Position numbers and translations under genes: made by a program
NCBI RefSeq assembly: GCF_019443325.1
Contig: NZ_CP080383.1
Span: 3,720,001 to 3,784,000, forward strand
Length of the DNA: 64,000 nucleotides
Source: Cryobacterium sp. PAMC25264
Lineage (GTDB): Bacteria > Actinomycetota > Actinomycetes > Actinomycetales > Microbacteriaceae
Direction of reading: 5' to 3'
Shown here: one piece after another, positions 25,992 to 34,361 of the stretch
Layout: each line of letters begins with the position of its first letter
Position numbering within the stretch: position 1 is the first letter of the stretch
Notes under the pieces: model-generated
Told to the model about the DNA's origin: nothing
Seen by the model: the letters and a program-made list of their open reading frames with translations, nothing else
Databases searched by the model: none

Positions 25992-26030
25992 TGAGAGCGC
26001 TCTCACGCAGTTGATGAGAGCGCTCTCATC
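25992..26030 (+). promoter_or_regulatory. Two tandem LacI-type operators
   Basis: TGAGAGCGCTCTCA (25992-26005) and GATGAGAGCGCTCTCATC (26013-26030) are perfect palindromes centred 23 bases apart, roughly two helical turns, so two repressor dimers can bind the same face. Both lie just after the expected start site and would block elongation or promoter clearance. Confidence 0.85.
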
Positions 26031-26101
26031 TATGGTCGGTGAGCGTGTCCCCGGAGGCGTTCGCCGGTACGACAACTGTTCCCGCACACACGTTCCGCAT
26101 T

Positions 26102-26127
26102 CGCACACGCACACGCACACGCACACA
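26102..26127 (+). repeat. CGCACA hexamer tandem repeat in the leader of the binding-protein gene
   Basis: Four exact CGCACA units (26102-26125) plus CA, directly before the AAAGGAG ribosome site of the sugar-binding protein. Units like this can change number by slippage and so alter the spacing or unfolding of the leader. Confidence 0.8.
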
Positions 26128-26138
26128 AAGGAGTGAAA

Positions 26139-27470
26139 GTGAAGTTCTCACAACGCACCAAGGTTGGGGCCGCAGTAGCCTGCGCCGCATCCTTCGCCCT
26201 GATCGCGACCGGCTGTTCCTCGGCCGGCACCGACAACGCATCAGGCGACAACCCCATCGAGCTGACCGTCACCACGTTCGGCAGCATGGGTATGGCCGAC
26301 TTGTACGCACAGTACGAGAAGGAAAACCCGGGCATCACGATCAAGGCCAACAACATCGACACGGGTGGCAACGCTCGTACGGATGCGTTCACCAAGATCG
26401 CCGCCCGAAGCGGACTGTCCGACGTCACCGCCGTGGAAGAGGGCTGGCTCGGCTCGATCATGGACGTGTCAGACCAGTTCGTCGATCTCTCCGACTATGG
26501 CGCAGACAAGATCAAGGACCGGTGGGTTCCGTGGAAGCTCGCCCAGGGCACCGACGCGGACGGCCGCATCATCGGCTACGGCACCGACATCGGCCCGGAG
26601 GGCCTGTGCTACAACAGCAAGGCTTTCGCCGCAGCGGGGCTCCCGACCGACCGCGCCGACGTTGCCGCAGCACTCGGCGGCAACGACGCAACCTGGGACA
26701 GCTACTTCGCACTCGGAGAGCAGTACCAGAAGGCAACCGGCAAGGCGTGGTTCGACCAGTCCGGCTTCATCTGGAACTCCATGGTGAACCAGATGGACGA
26801 GGGTTACTACACCTCGGATGGCGAGCTCAACGTCGTTGACAACGCCGACCTCAAGGCGGCCTGGACGAAGCTGGCAACGGCTGACAGCAAGGGCCTCTCC
26901 GCCGCGCAGTCGCAGTGGGATTGGAACAAGGGTGCGTCGTTCACCGACGGAACCTTCGCGACCTTCATGTGCCCGGGCTGGATGCTCGGAGTCGTCCAGG
27001 GCCAGGTTGAGACCGCCGGCGGCGACGCCACCGGCGCGACCGCAGGCTGGGACTTCGCCGACGTCTTCCCCGGCGGTGCAACCAACTGGGGTGGAACCTT
27101 CCTGACCGTTCCGACGCAGTCCAAGCACCCGCAGGAAGCCGCTGACCTGGCCGCCTGGTTGACCGACGCTGACCAGCAGGTCGCCGAGTTCAAGGCTCAG
27201 GGCCCGTTCCCGAGCGTCACCGCAGCTCAGACGGATCCCGCTCTTGCTGAAGCGACCGGCGTCTCCGCGTTCTTCAACGACGCACCGATCGCTGAGATCC
27301 TCACCAAGCGTGCCGACGGAGTCAAGGCCCAGTTCAAGGGTCCGGACGACTCGACGATCCAGGAGCAGGTCTTCGGCCCGTCCGCGATCTCGCTCGACCA
27401 GGGTGTTTCAGGCGACAAGGCCTGGGATGACGCCATGACGCTGTTCGACCAGCTCATCACCAACAAGTAG
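26139..27470 (+). CDS. CUT1 sugar ABC transporter substrate-binding lipoprotein
   Basis: A 443-residue solute-binding protein. The signal peptide KVGAAVACAASFALIATGC ends in a lipobox (IATGC), so it is membrane-anchored. The mature part has the SBP_bac_1 fold: IELTVTTFGSMGMADLYAQYEKENPGI, DVTAVEEGWLGSIMDVSDQFVDLSDYG, GLCYNSKAF, FMCPGWMLGVVQGQ, and FLTVPTQSKHPQEAADLAAWLTD. Start GTG 26139 is chosen because AAAGGAG lies 5 bases upstream; a GTG at 26133 overlaps that site. Base use is less G/C-extreme than in the permeases, a sign of high expression. First gene of a three-gene operon. The sugar is not determined. Confidence 0.92.
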   Translation: MKFSQRTKVGAAVACAASFALIATGCSSAGTDNASGDNPIELTVTTFGSMGMADLYAQYEKENPGITIKANNIDTGGNARTDAFTKIAARSGLSDVTAVEEGWLGSIMDVSDQFVDLSDYGADKIKDRWVPWKLAQGTDADGRIIGYGTDIGPEGLCYNSKAFAAAGLPTDRADVAAALGGNDATWDSYFALGEQYQKATGKAWFDQSGFIWNSMVNQMDEGYYTSDGELNVVDNADLKAAWTKLATADSKGLSAAQSQWDWNKGASFTDGTFATFMCPGWMLGVVQGQVETAGGDATGATAGWDFADVFPGGATNWGGTFLTVPTQSKHPQEAADLAAWLTDADQQVAEFKAQGPFPSVTAAQTDPALAEATGVSAFFNDAPIAEILTKRADGVKAQFKGPDDSTIQEQVFGPSAISLDQGVSGDKAWDDAMTLFDQLITNK

Positions 27471-27489
27471 TAGCAAGAATCCGCTCGAC

Positions 27490-27528
27490 CGGGCTCCCCG
27501 ACGCCGAATCCAGGCGTCGGGGAGCCCG
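27490..27528 (+). terminator. Strong hairpin between binding protein and permease genes
   Basis: A 16-bp perfect stem (CGGGCTCCCCGACGCC and its complement) with a 7-base loop follows the binding-protein stop by 20 bases. No U-tract follows, so it is more likely a partial terminator or an mRNA-end stabiliser, which would make the binding protein more abundant than the permeases. Confidence 0.75.
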
Positions 27529-27548
27529 ACTTGAAGGCAGAAAGTCAC

Positions 27549-28601
27549 ATGACACGAACACTCGAACCAGAGATCAGCGCTCCCGCTCCTCTCAAGCGCC
27601 CCGGTCGCGCGAGCGCCCTCACCTATAAGCACAAGCTGAGCCGTCTCGACGTCAAGCTCTCGCCGTACCTGTACATCTCGCCGTTCTTCGTGCTGTTCGG
27701 TCTTGTGGGACTGTTCCCGCTGATTTACACCTTTGTGGTGTCCCTCAACAACTGGAACCTGCTCAGCGGGCCGGGGGAGTGGGTCGGCTTCGACAACTAC
27801 TCCGCGGAACTCGCTGACCCGTTGTTCTGGAACTCCCTGTTCAACACCATGAGCATCTTCCTGCTCTCGAGCATCCCGCAGCTCGTTGTCGCCACGGCCA
27901 TCGCCGCCATCCTCGACCAGAACCTGCGCGCCAAGACCTTCTGGCGTATGAGCGTTCTCATCCCCTACGTCGTCACGCCGGTCGCCGTCGCCCTGATCTT
28001 CTCCAGCATGTTCAGCGAGCAGAGCGGACTGGTGAACCACCTGCTCAGCTTCGTCGGCGTGGACCCGATCGGATGGAAGACGGATGTGCTGCCCAGCCAC
28101 CTGGCCATCGCCGGAATGGTGAACTGGCGGTGGACCGGGTACAACGCCCTGATCCTTCTCGCCGCGATGCAGTCGGTTCCGCGTGACATTCACGAATCCG
28201 CCGCCCTCGACGGCGCCGGCTTCGTGCGCCGGTTCTTCTCCATCACGCTGCCCAGCATCCGCCCCACCATGATCTTCGTGATCATCACCGCCACCATCGG
28301 CGGACTGCAGATCTTCACCGAGCCGCGCCTCTATGACGCAACAAGCACCACCGCGGGAGGAGCGCACCGGCAATTCCAAACCACGGTGCTCTACCTGTGG
28401 GAGATGGCATTCCAGAGGCAGAACTTCGGCAAGGCATCAGCCGTGGCCTTCATCCTCTTCCTCATCATCGTGGCGTTCGGCCTGCTCAACTTCCTGATCT
28501 CGCAGCGGATCGCGACGACGGACAGTCGCTCCGATGTCAAAAAAGCCAAACGCGAGCTCGCCCGAACGCTCCGAGACAGCGCAAAGGAGCCCCGCGCATG
28601 A
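27549..28601 (+). CDS. CUT1 sugar ABC transporter permease (MalF-like)
   Basis: A 350-residue permease with six main helices from residue 50 (YISPFFVLFGLVGLFPLIYTFVVSL). The ATPase-contact loop is DIHESAALDGAGFVRRFFSITLPSIRP (EAA motif). The charged tail (SDVKKAKRELARTL) is cytoplasmic. Start ATG 27549; a TTG 18 bases upstream is weaker. The stop overlaps the next gene by ATGA. No ATPase gene is nearby, so it probably uses a shared MsiK-type ATPase encoded elsewhere. Confidence 0.92.
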   Translation: MTRTLEPEISAPAPLKRPGRASALTYKHKLSRLDVKLSPYLYISPFFVLFGLVGLFPLIYTFVVSLNNWNLLSGPGEWVGFDNYSAELADPLFWNSLFNTMSIFLLSSIPQLVVATAIAAILDQNLRAKTFWRMSVLIPYVVTPVAVALIFSSMFSEQSGLVNHLLSFVGVDPIGWKTDVLPSHLAIAGMVNWRWTGYNALILLAAMQSVPRDIHESAALDGAGFVRRFFSITLPSIRPTMIFVIITATIGGLQIFTEPRLYDATSTTAGGAHRQFQTTVLYLWEMAFQRQNFGKASAVAFILFLIIVAFGLLNFLISQRIATTDSRSDVKKAKRELARTLRDSAKEPRA

Positions 28602-29503
28602 CCGACACAATTACCCGCCCCGAGACCTCGTCCGGCAGCGGATCCGCGTCCGCGGCACCCAAGAAGATCAAGCACAAGGGCCTCGGCATCGACCGCCGGC
28701 CTGGTTTCCTCACCTATGGCATCCTGATCGCGCTGTTCGCCGGCGGCACCTACCCGCTGTGGTGGTCCGTGGTGGTGGGCGCGAGCCCGTCATCGGTGCT
28801 GTCGCAGGATTGGCCGCCGCTGCTGCCCGGAGGGCAGTTCTGGGAGAACGCGGCCGTGGTCTTCGACACCGTGCCGTTCTGGCAGGCGCTGCTGAACAGC
28901 GTGATCGTGTCGACCATCATCACCGTTTCGGTGGTGTCGTTCTCCACTCTCGCCGGCTACGCGTTCGCGAAGCTCCGGTTCCGCGGCAGCAACGGGCTGA
29001 TGGTGTTCGTCGTCGCGACGATGGCCATTCCCACCCAGCTCGGCATCATCCCGCTGTTCATCCTGATGCGTCAGTTCGGTTGGACCGGATCCATCGGTGC
29101 GATCATCATCCCCACCCTCGTCACGGCGTTCGGCGTGTTCTTCATGCGCCAGTACCTCGTCGACGTGATTCCGGACGAACTGATCGAAGCCGCCCGAGTG
29201 GACGGAGCCAACATGATCACCACGTTCTGGAACGTGGCCGTGCCGGCGGCGCACCCCGCGATGGCTATCCTGTCGCTCTTCACCTTCATGATGGCCTGGA
29301 CCGACTTCCTCTGGCCGATGATCGTGTCACCGCAGAACCCGACGCTCCAGGTGGCACTCAGCCAGCTGCAGTCGGCTCGGTACATCGACTACTCGGTTGT
29401 GCTCGCCGGTGCCGTGCTGGCCACCCTCCCGCTGCTGATCCTGTTCGTGCTCGCGGGTAAGCAGCTCATCTCCGGAATCATGGCGGGGGCCGTCAAGGGC
29501 TAA
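28598..29503 (+). CDS. CUT1 sugar ABC transporter permease (MalG-like)
   Basis: A 301-residue permease: about six helices (GILIALFAGGTYPLWWSVVVGAS; LLNSVIVSTIITVSVVSFSTLAGYAFA; MVFVVATMAIPTQLGIIPLF) and the EAA loop VIPDELIEAARVDGANMITTFWNVAVPAAHPAM. The ATG at 28598 overlaps the previous stop. The first 25 residues are a Ser/Gly/Ala/Lys-rich cytosolic extension. It pairs with the gene before it. No glycoside hydrolase follows, unlike many such operons. Confidence 0.92.
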   Translation: MTDTITRPETSSGSGSASAAPKKIKHKGLGIDRRPGFLTYGILIALFAGGTYPLWWSVVVGASPSSVLSQDWPPLLPGGQFWENAAVVFDTVPFWQALLNSVIVSTIITVSVVSFSTLAGYAFAKLRFRGSNGLMVFVVATMAIPTQLGIIPLFILMRQFGWTGSIGAIIIPTLVTAFGVFFMRQYLVDVIPDELIEAARVDGANMITTFWNVAVPAAHPAMAILSLFTFMMAWTDFLWPMIVSPQNPTLQVALSQLQSARYIDYSVVLAGAVLATLPLLILFVLAGKQLISGIMAGAVKG

Positions 29504-29567
29504 GCCCCGCAACGCATCCTCGGAAGCCGACTGGCCAACCGCTTACGACGGGCGCACCACAGGGGAA

Positions 29568-31199
29568 CTATCGGGTGCGCTTCGTCGGGGCCGGGGCCGG
29601 GGCCGGGGCCGGGGCTGCGGCCGGGGGCTGGCCGGTCGATGCGTTCGCCGCACCCGGGCGGGAGTGCCCGGGCGTCAGAACGGTGGAGGATCGACGTCCG
29701 GACCCGCGCGCCCAGACGCTGGCCCGCGCGCTTCGCCCGGCGGCTGGGGCCTCGCCGGTTGCGCGGAGCGAGGTGAAGCGTCCCCGTTCGTCCGTGGGTT
29801 CAGGGCGGCGCGCGTGAGGTCCTGCGCTCGGATGTTGGTGTAGGTCTTGCCGCCGGGGGTGGTCCAGGTGAGGGTGCCGTCGGGGGCTGAAGCTGCTTTG
29901 GTGTTTCAACCGGTGGCCGCTTCGGCAGAGGGCGACGAGGTTGTCGGCGCTGGTGTCACCGCCGCCGGACCAGGCCTGGGTGTGGTCGATGTCGCTGGTC
30001 ACGGCCCGGCGGTTGCAGCCCGGCTCCTGACAGGTTTGGTCGCGGATCTGAACGTAGCGCCGCAGGTCCGCGGGCGGGTCGTGAGCGGTGCGCCCAATGG
30101 AGAGGGTGCAGCCGGTGTGCGGGTGGGTGAGGACGCTGATGAAACTCGTCGCCGTTCCCGCGAGCCGGCGGGCGGTGTCCACGTCGATGGGCCCGTAACC
30201 GTCCAGGATCGCGGGCTGGTCGCCCTGGTCGAGGAGGGTGAGGACGGGAATGGTGATGTGGACGGTGCCGCGGATACCCCGGCCAAGCTTCCCGTCAGCG
30301 CCGACTCCGTCTAGGAGCAGGTCGCGGTAGGCGTCGGCCCGACGCTGGTCGCGGGTACGGCTGACGATCGGTGCCGGTTCAGGTGCGGTGAAGACGGCGC
30401 CGGATGCAGCAGCAACAGCAGCGTCGTCATCGTCGAGGGTCTTAGCGATTTGGGTGAGGCGCTCGTAGATCGCTTGGGCTTCGTCGGCTTTGAGGTAGGC
30501 GCTTAGCCAGGACATGCCGTTGATGTCGGGGCGGAGGACCACCCGGCGTTCCTTCACCCCGGCGTTGACACGCTCCTGGAGAGGGATCGGGTGCAGCGAC
30601 TCCATGATCTCCCGAGCGACCTTGACGAACTTGCTGGCGGTGAGTTTCTCCGCCGCCGGCAACACCATCTCCTCCAGTTTGGGCAGCACGTGTTCAGGTA
30701 GGTCCACCGGCAGGGCCGCGGTGACCTCGAGCATCCTCAGCGCGTGACCCCAGCCGATCCGGCCCTCGGTCAACGCCCGGTGAAACACAGGCAGCTGGGC
30801 CACAAACCGGGCGGCGTCGAAGATCATCATGCCCGCCGTCTGCGAGTTCAGTCGCAGGGCGAAGCCGACCTCGGCGGCCATGCTCCGGCGGGCCAGCTCC
30901 TCGTCATCCCACGCGGGACCGTGGTTTTGGGTGTCGATGTCGTTCCGACCGGACTCCAACGGGTCACCGCACAGCCCGGCGATGATCCACCGGTCATGGC
31001 CGAGCCCATCCAGCTGCGCCAACAACCGGGTGCGTTCCGCGTATCCGGCCGCGATGAGTTTCTCGTTCTCCACAAGCGGGTCGATGACCGCGCTGATCGC
31101 TTCCGCGACAGGATCGACGTAGTCCTCGGAGAACCCGTCGGAGGTGTCGTCCGGAGAGTCATCCGGGGTGTTCCCTGGTGTGGCATTCGAAGTGGCCAT
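29568..31199 (-). CDS. DUF222 / HNH endonuclease-domain protein, probable frameshift near the C-terminus
   Basis: A 543-residue frame. Residues 60-330 are the DUF222 region typical of actinobacteria (e.g. SRTRDQRRADAYRDLLLDG). The HNH region follows: CQEPGCNRRAVTSDIDHTQAWSGGGDTSADNLVALCRSGHRLKHQ. After LKHQ the usual continuation of the family (KAASAPDGTLTWTTPGGKTY) is present in the DNA but in another frame. That frame ends at 29675, whereas the annotated frame runs on into a PAPAPAP tail encoded by GGGGCC repeats. One base or so appears to be lost around 29896-29903. The Gly in CRSGHRLKH replaces a residue that is often His. Function unknown, often linked to mobile 13E12-type repeats. Confidence 0.8.
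   Translation of the reverse strand: MATSNATPGNTPDDSPDDTSDGFSEDYVDPVAEAISAVIDPLVENEKLIAAGYAERTRLLAQLDGLGHDRWIIAGLCGDPLESGRNDIDTQNHGPAWDDEELARRSMAAEVGFALRLNSQTAGMMIFDAARFVAQLPVFHRALTEGRIGWGHALRMLEVTAALPVDLPEHVLPKLEEMVLPAAEKLTASKFVKVAREIMESLHPIPLQERVNAGVKERRVVLRPDINGMSWLSAYLKADEAQAIYERLTQIAKTLDDDDAAVAAASGAVFTAPEPAPIVSRTRDQRRADAYRDLLLDGVGADGKLGRGIRGTVHITIPVLTLLDQGDQPAILDGYGPIDVDTARRLAGTATSFISVLTHPHTGCTLSIGRTAHDPPADLRRYVQIRDQTCQEPGCNRRAVTSDIDHTQAWSGGGDTSADNLVALCRSGHRLKHQSSFSPRRHPHLDHPRRQDLHQHPSAGPHARRPEPTDERGRFTSLRATGEAPAAGRSARASVWARGSGRRSSTVLTPGHSRPGAANASTGQPPAAAPAPAPAPAPTKRTR
29587..29616. repeat. GGGGCC hexanucleotide tandem repeat
   Basis: Four exact GGGGCC units plus GGGGCT (29587-29616). 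On the minus strand they read as Pro-Ala pairs at the end of the shifted DUF222/HNH frame. G-runs like this can form quadruplexes and slip. Confidence 0.85.
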
Positions 31200-31299
31200 G
31201 GGAACAGTGAAGCACCAGCCACCGACACCGCGGATCCCAATGAATCAGCGGTGGAGAACCCCACCGGAACCCTCCCTGTGGAGGAGGGACCCTCGGTGA

Positions 31300-31995
31300 T
31301 CAGGCGAAGATCGCGACCGCTTCTGAGACGCTTGCTGGACCCGAAATGAGGTGCAGGGTCGCGCGCGCGCCAGCACCGGTACGGATCAGTTCGGCCAGCA
31401 CGGCTGCAACATCGGCGCGCGGAATGCTGCCCTGAGTCTCCGGGTGCACGGTGCCGCTCTCATCGGGGCCCGTGCGCTCAAGACGCACCTGCCCGGTGGG
31501 GGTGTCGTCCGTGAGGCTTCCCGGCCGCACGATGGTCCACGCGAGTTCGCGGCGCACCAGGTCCTGCTCGGCGCCGAGCTTGGCGCGGAGGTACGCGACG
31601 AAGTCGTCGGGGACGTCTGACGGGGTGGCACCATCGCGCACGAGGTCGGCACCTGTCGACGAGATCTGCACCAGCCGAGGCACACCGGCGGACTCTGCGG
31701 CGTCCGCGAGAAGAACCGCTGCGCCCAGGTCGACTGAACTCTTGCGCGCGTCACCGCTTCCGGCTCCTGCTCCGGCCGCGAAGACCGCGACGTCGGCCCC
31801 GGCGAGAACCTCGGCGAGCTTCTCGACGGTGGTGTTCTCGAGATCGATCACCACCGGTTGGCCTCCGTCCAGCAGAAGATCGGCGCTCTGTTCCTCCGAA
31901 CGGATCAGGCCGACGACGGTGTGCCCGTCACGGCTCAGCTCCCGGGTGAGGGCTCGAGCGATCTTTCCATGGCCACCTGCTATAACAATTCGCAT
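31300..31995 (-). CDS. NAD(P)H-binding SDR-like protein (atypical SDR, NmrA/YwnB type)
   Basis: A 231-residue Rossmann protein: MRIVIAGGHGKIARALTRELSRDGHTVVGLIRSEEQ (GxxGxxA/G nucleotide motif), ADVAVFAAGAGAGSG, RLVQISSTGAD, and ELAWTIVRPGSLTDD. The usual Tyr-x3-Lys catalytic pair of classical SDRs is not evident (YLRAKLGAEQ has a Y-x2-K spacing), which fits the atypical NAD(P)-binding group with unclear substrates. ATG 31995 is taken as start; a GTG at 32013 is possible, and neither has a good ribosome site. Confidence 0.83.
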   Translation of the reverse strand: MRIVIAGGHGKIARALTRELSRDGHTVVGLIRSEEQSADLLLDGGQPVVIDLENTTVEKLAEVLAGADVAVFAAGAGAGSGDARKSSVDLGAAVLLADAAESAGVPRLVQISSTGADLVRDGATPSDVPDDFVAYLRAKLGAEQDLVRRELAWTIVRPGSLTDDTPTGQVRLERTGPDESGTVHPETQGSIPRADVAAVLAELIRTGAGARATLHLISGPASVSEAVAIFA

Positions 31996-32087
31996 ACCTA
32001 GGGGAACACTCACCGGTTCGTCGGAATTCCCTCACGATGGAGAAGCAGCGCGCCGAGGCGGCACATCCGCAGACTAGGCTCGGCAAC

Positions 32088-32954
32088 GTGACAGGAGAAT
32101 CGCGCCGGGGGGCGTCACCGAAAGTACGCCGTAGACGCGCTCTGGTGGGAGCAGTTGCGGTGCTCCTTGTCGCGGCCGGGGTCACGGCCGTTGTCGTGGG
32201 CGGAGTCACCGGGCGCGCGGCATCGTCGACCTCCACGGGCCAGGCCCAGCCGGCCACGCCGTCCGGCACTCCCACGCCGGCCGCACCTGCCGAGCCGGTG
32301 CGGCCGTCACCGTCGGCCGCTCCCGAGGCCGCTCCGGCGCCCACCTTCGACCGCGCGGCCCACTCGATCGACGACCCCAACAGCATCTGGGTGGTCGTGG
32401 ACAAGCTCAGGCCGTTGAACCCGGTGGACTACAGCCCGGACGACCTCGTCGACGTGCCGATTCCCTACGCCAACGAGCCGACGATGCGCCACGAAGCCTC
32501 CGACGCCGTCGTCGCGCTCTTCACCGCCTTCACCGCCGAGACCGGGCTGGCGCTGCAATCGCAGAGCGCCTACCGCAGCTTCGACACGCAGACCAACGTC
32601 TATAACAAGGACATCGCCAACCTCGGCCAGGCCGGCGCCGACCTCAGCACGGCCCGCCCGGGAACCAGCGAGCACCAGACCGGGCTCACCATCGACATCA
32701 GCGCCCAGCCCGGCCAGTGCTCCCTCGCGGCCTGCTTCGGCGACACCCCGCACGGGCAGTGGCTCGCCGCCAACGCCTGGCGTTTCGGTTTCCTCCTGCG
32801 CTACCCGGCCGACAAGGTCGACGTGACCGGCTACGAGTACGAACCCTGGCATTTCCGGTACATCGGCATCGACCTGGCCACCGAGATGCACAACACCGGT
32901 GTCACCACGCTCGAGGAGTTCTTCGGCCTGCCGGCGGCACCCAACTACAACTGA
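32088..32954 (+). CDS. VanY-like D-alanyl-D-alanine carboxypeptidase (M15B)
   Basis: A 288-residue envelope protein. An N-terminal membrane anchor (ALVGAVAVLLVAAGVTAVVVGG) is followed by a Pro/Ala/Thr linker to about residue 85, then a zinc M15 peptidase: SAYRSFDTQTNVYN, GTSEHQTGLTIDIS (H and D ligands) and GYEYEPWHFRYIG (Glu base and His ligand). It trims the terminal D-Ala of peptidoglycan stems. Start GTG 32088 is chosen because TAGGCT lies 7 bases upstream (leaderless); a longer frame from 32037 has no signal. Divergent from the NAD(P)-binding gene and upstream of two wall-associated amidase-like genes. Confidence 0.9.
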   Translation: MTGESRRGASPKVRRRRALVGAVAVLLVAAGVTAVVVGGVTGRAASSTSTGQAQPATPSGTPTPAAPAEPVRPSPSAAPEAAPAPTFDRAAHSIDDPNSIWVVVDKLRPLNPVDYSPDDLVDVPIPYANEPTMRHEASDAVVALFTAFTAETGLALQSQSAYRSFDTQTNVYNKDIANLGQAGADLSTARPGTSEHQTGLTIDISAQPGQCSLAACFGDTPHGQWLAANAWRFGFLLRYPADKVDVTGYEYEPWHFRYIGIDLATEMHNTGVTTLEEFFGLPAAPNYN

Positions 32955-33055
32955 TCAGCGGGGCCGTGCGGCGGTTTACGAGGCTCCGCACAGGTTTCAC
33001 TCACGTGGGCATGTTTTCCTAACGGGTCCCCACCCAGCCGACGAGAAACGACTTC

Positions 33056-34252
33056 GTGCGCCCCGCTCCTTCGCCAGACTCCCGTAAATCCACCCGCAGA
33101 CAACTCAAACGCCAACTGAAGAAGGCGCAGCGAAAGCGCCACCTGGTGATCGTCGCAAGCGTCACCGCCGGCTGCACGGTCGTCGCGATCGTCGGCAGCC
33201 TCGTCGTCGACAGCGGAGCCTTCAGCGCCGTGGCGACAGCGCCCGTCGCGGCCAGCACTGCCGTCACCACGGCAACGCCCACCCCCTCGGCCACCATCAC
33301 CGTGCCCACGGTGATCGAGCCGGCCCAGCCGATCATCCGCAGCGCCGTCGTCGCGGCTGACGGAACCCCGGCCGGCCCGGTCACCGGCGGCACCCTGGTG
33401 ACTGTCACCGGCACCGACCTCGCCGCCGTGACCAGCGCCAGCTTCGGCGGAAACCCCGCCACGGTGGTCTCGGCGACCGACGACACCGTGACCCTGCAGA
33501 CCCCCGCCGCCACCGACCTCACGACGGGCTCGGTCACCGTGAACCTCTTCGCTGGTACGGATGCGCCGGTGCAGGTGGTCGGCGGAGCAAGCGTCAGCAC
33601 CGCCGAGGGCACGCCAGCCGGAGCGTCGACGGACGGCACCTCGGCCGACCACAGCTCGGTCGCCGCCGCCGCCCTCACCCAGGCCATCGAACCCACCGCC
33701 GGCAGCGCCATCGCCGCGGCGACCGCCACCGACGCGGCCGCGACCATCGCCCCCGTGACGCCGGAACTCACTTTCACCTACGTGCCCGACCCGCGGATCA
33801 CCGCCCAGATCGATTACGTCCTCGCCCACTGGCAGGTCTACAACTCCTCCGTCTACGGCGCCATCCCGGGCAATGACTGTGTCAACTTCACCAGCCAGTC
33901 CCTCATCGCGCGCGGCTGGACCATGGACGCCGAGTGGTCGTTCATCGGCGGCCAGTACAGCCCGGCCTGGGCCAGCTCCACGGCCTTCGCCGCCTATCTC
34001 GCCGCCCACCCGGAGCGGGCCACGCCCCTTCGCGCCGACCAGCGCGCCGAGGTCAAGGTAGGTGACATCGTGCAGTTCGACTGGGACGATTCCGGCGACA
34101 AGGACCACACCGGCATCGTCACGCGGGTCGAGCACACCGCCACCGGAACCGAGATCTACTACGCCGGTCACACCAACAACACCGACTACCGTTCGGTGGA
34201 CGAATCGTTGGCCCGCTCGGGCGGCAGCGTCAGCTACTGGAGCGTCGTCTAG
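33056..34252 (+). CDS. Secreted/anchored Amidase_6-domain protein with IPT/TIG repeat
   Basis: A 398-residue protein. A highly basic N-terminus (RKSTRRQLKRQLKKAQRKRH) precedes a membrane anchor (LVIVASVTAGCTVVAIVGSLVV). Residues 85-165 form an IPT/TIG-like beta domain (VTGGTLVTVTGTDLAAVTSASFGGNPATVVSATDDTVTLQTPA). After a Thr/Ala linker comes an Amidase_6 domain with IPGNDCVNFTSQSLIARGW (Cys nucleophile), DIVQFDWDDSGDKDHTGIVTRVE (His) and YYAGHTNNTDYRSV. The catalytic Cys/His arrangement resembles NlpC/CHAP-type enzymes. The family's exact substrate is unproven. The TIG domain suggests surface or carbohydrate binding. A paralogue follows at 34362. Confidence 0.85.
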   Translation: MRPAPSPDSRKSTRRQLKRQLKKAQRKRHLVIVASVTAGCTVVAIVGSLVVDSGAFSAVATAPVAASTAVTTATPTPSATITVPTVIEPAQPIIRSAVVAADGTPAGPVTGGTLVTVTGTDLAAVTSASFGGNPATVVSATDDTVTLQTPAATDLTTGSVTVNLFAGTDAPVQVVGGASVSTAEGTPAGASTDGTSADHSSVAAAALTQAIEPTAGSAIAAATATDAAATIAPVTPELTFTYVPDPRITAQIDYVLAHWQVYNSSVYGAIPGNDCVNFTSQSLIARGWTMDAEWSFIGGQYSPAWASSTAFAAYLAAHPERATPLRADQRAEVKVGDIVQFDWDDSGDKDHTGIVTRVEHTATGTEIYYAGHTNNTDYRSVDESLARSGGSVSYWSVV

Positions 34253-34361
34253 GCCGAAGCCGTGCGCAGTCGACCTCACCGGAAGTCTCATGGATCTGTC
34301 CCAGACTCTTCAAACAAACCTGTGGTTCGCTTGATGATTCTCCCCCCGAATAGAGGTAGTT

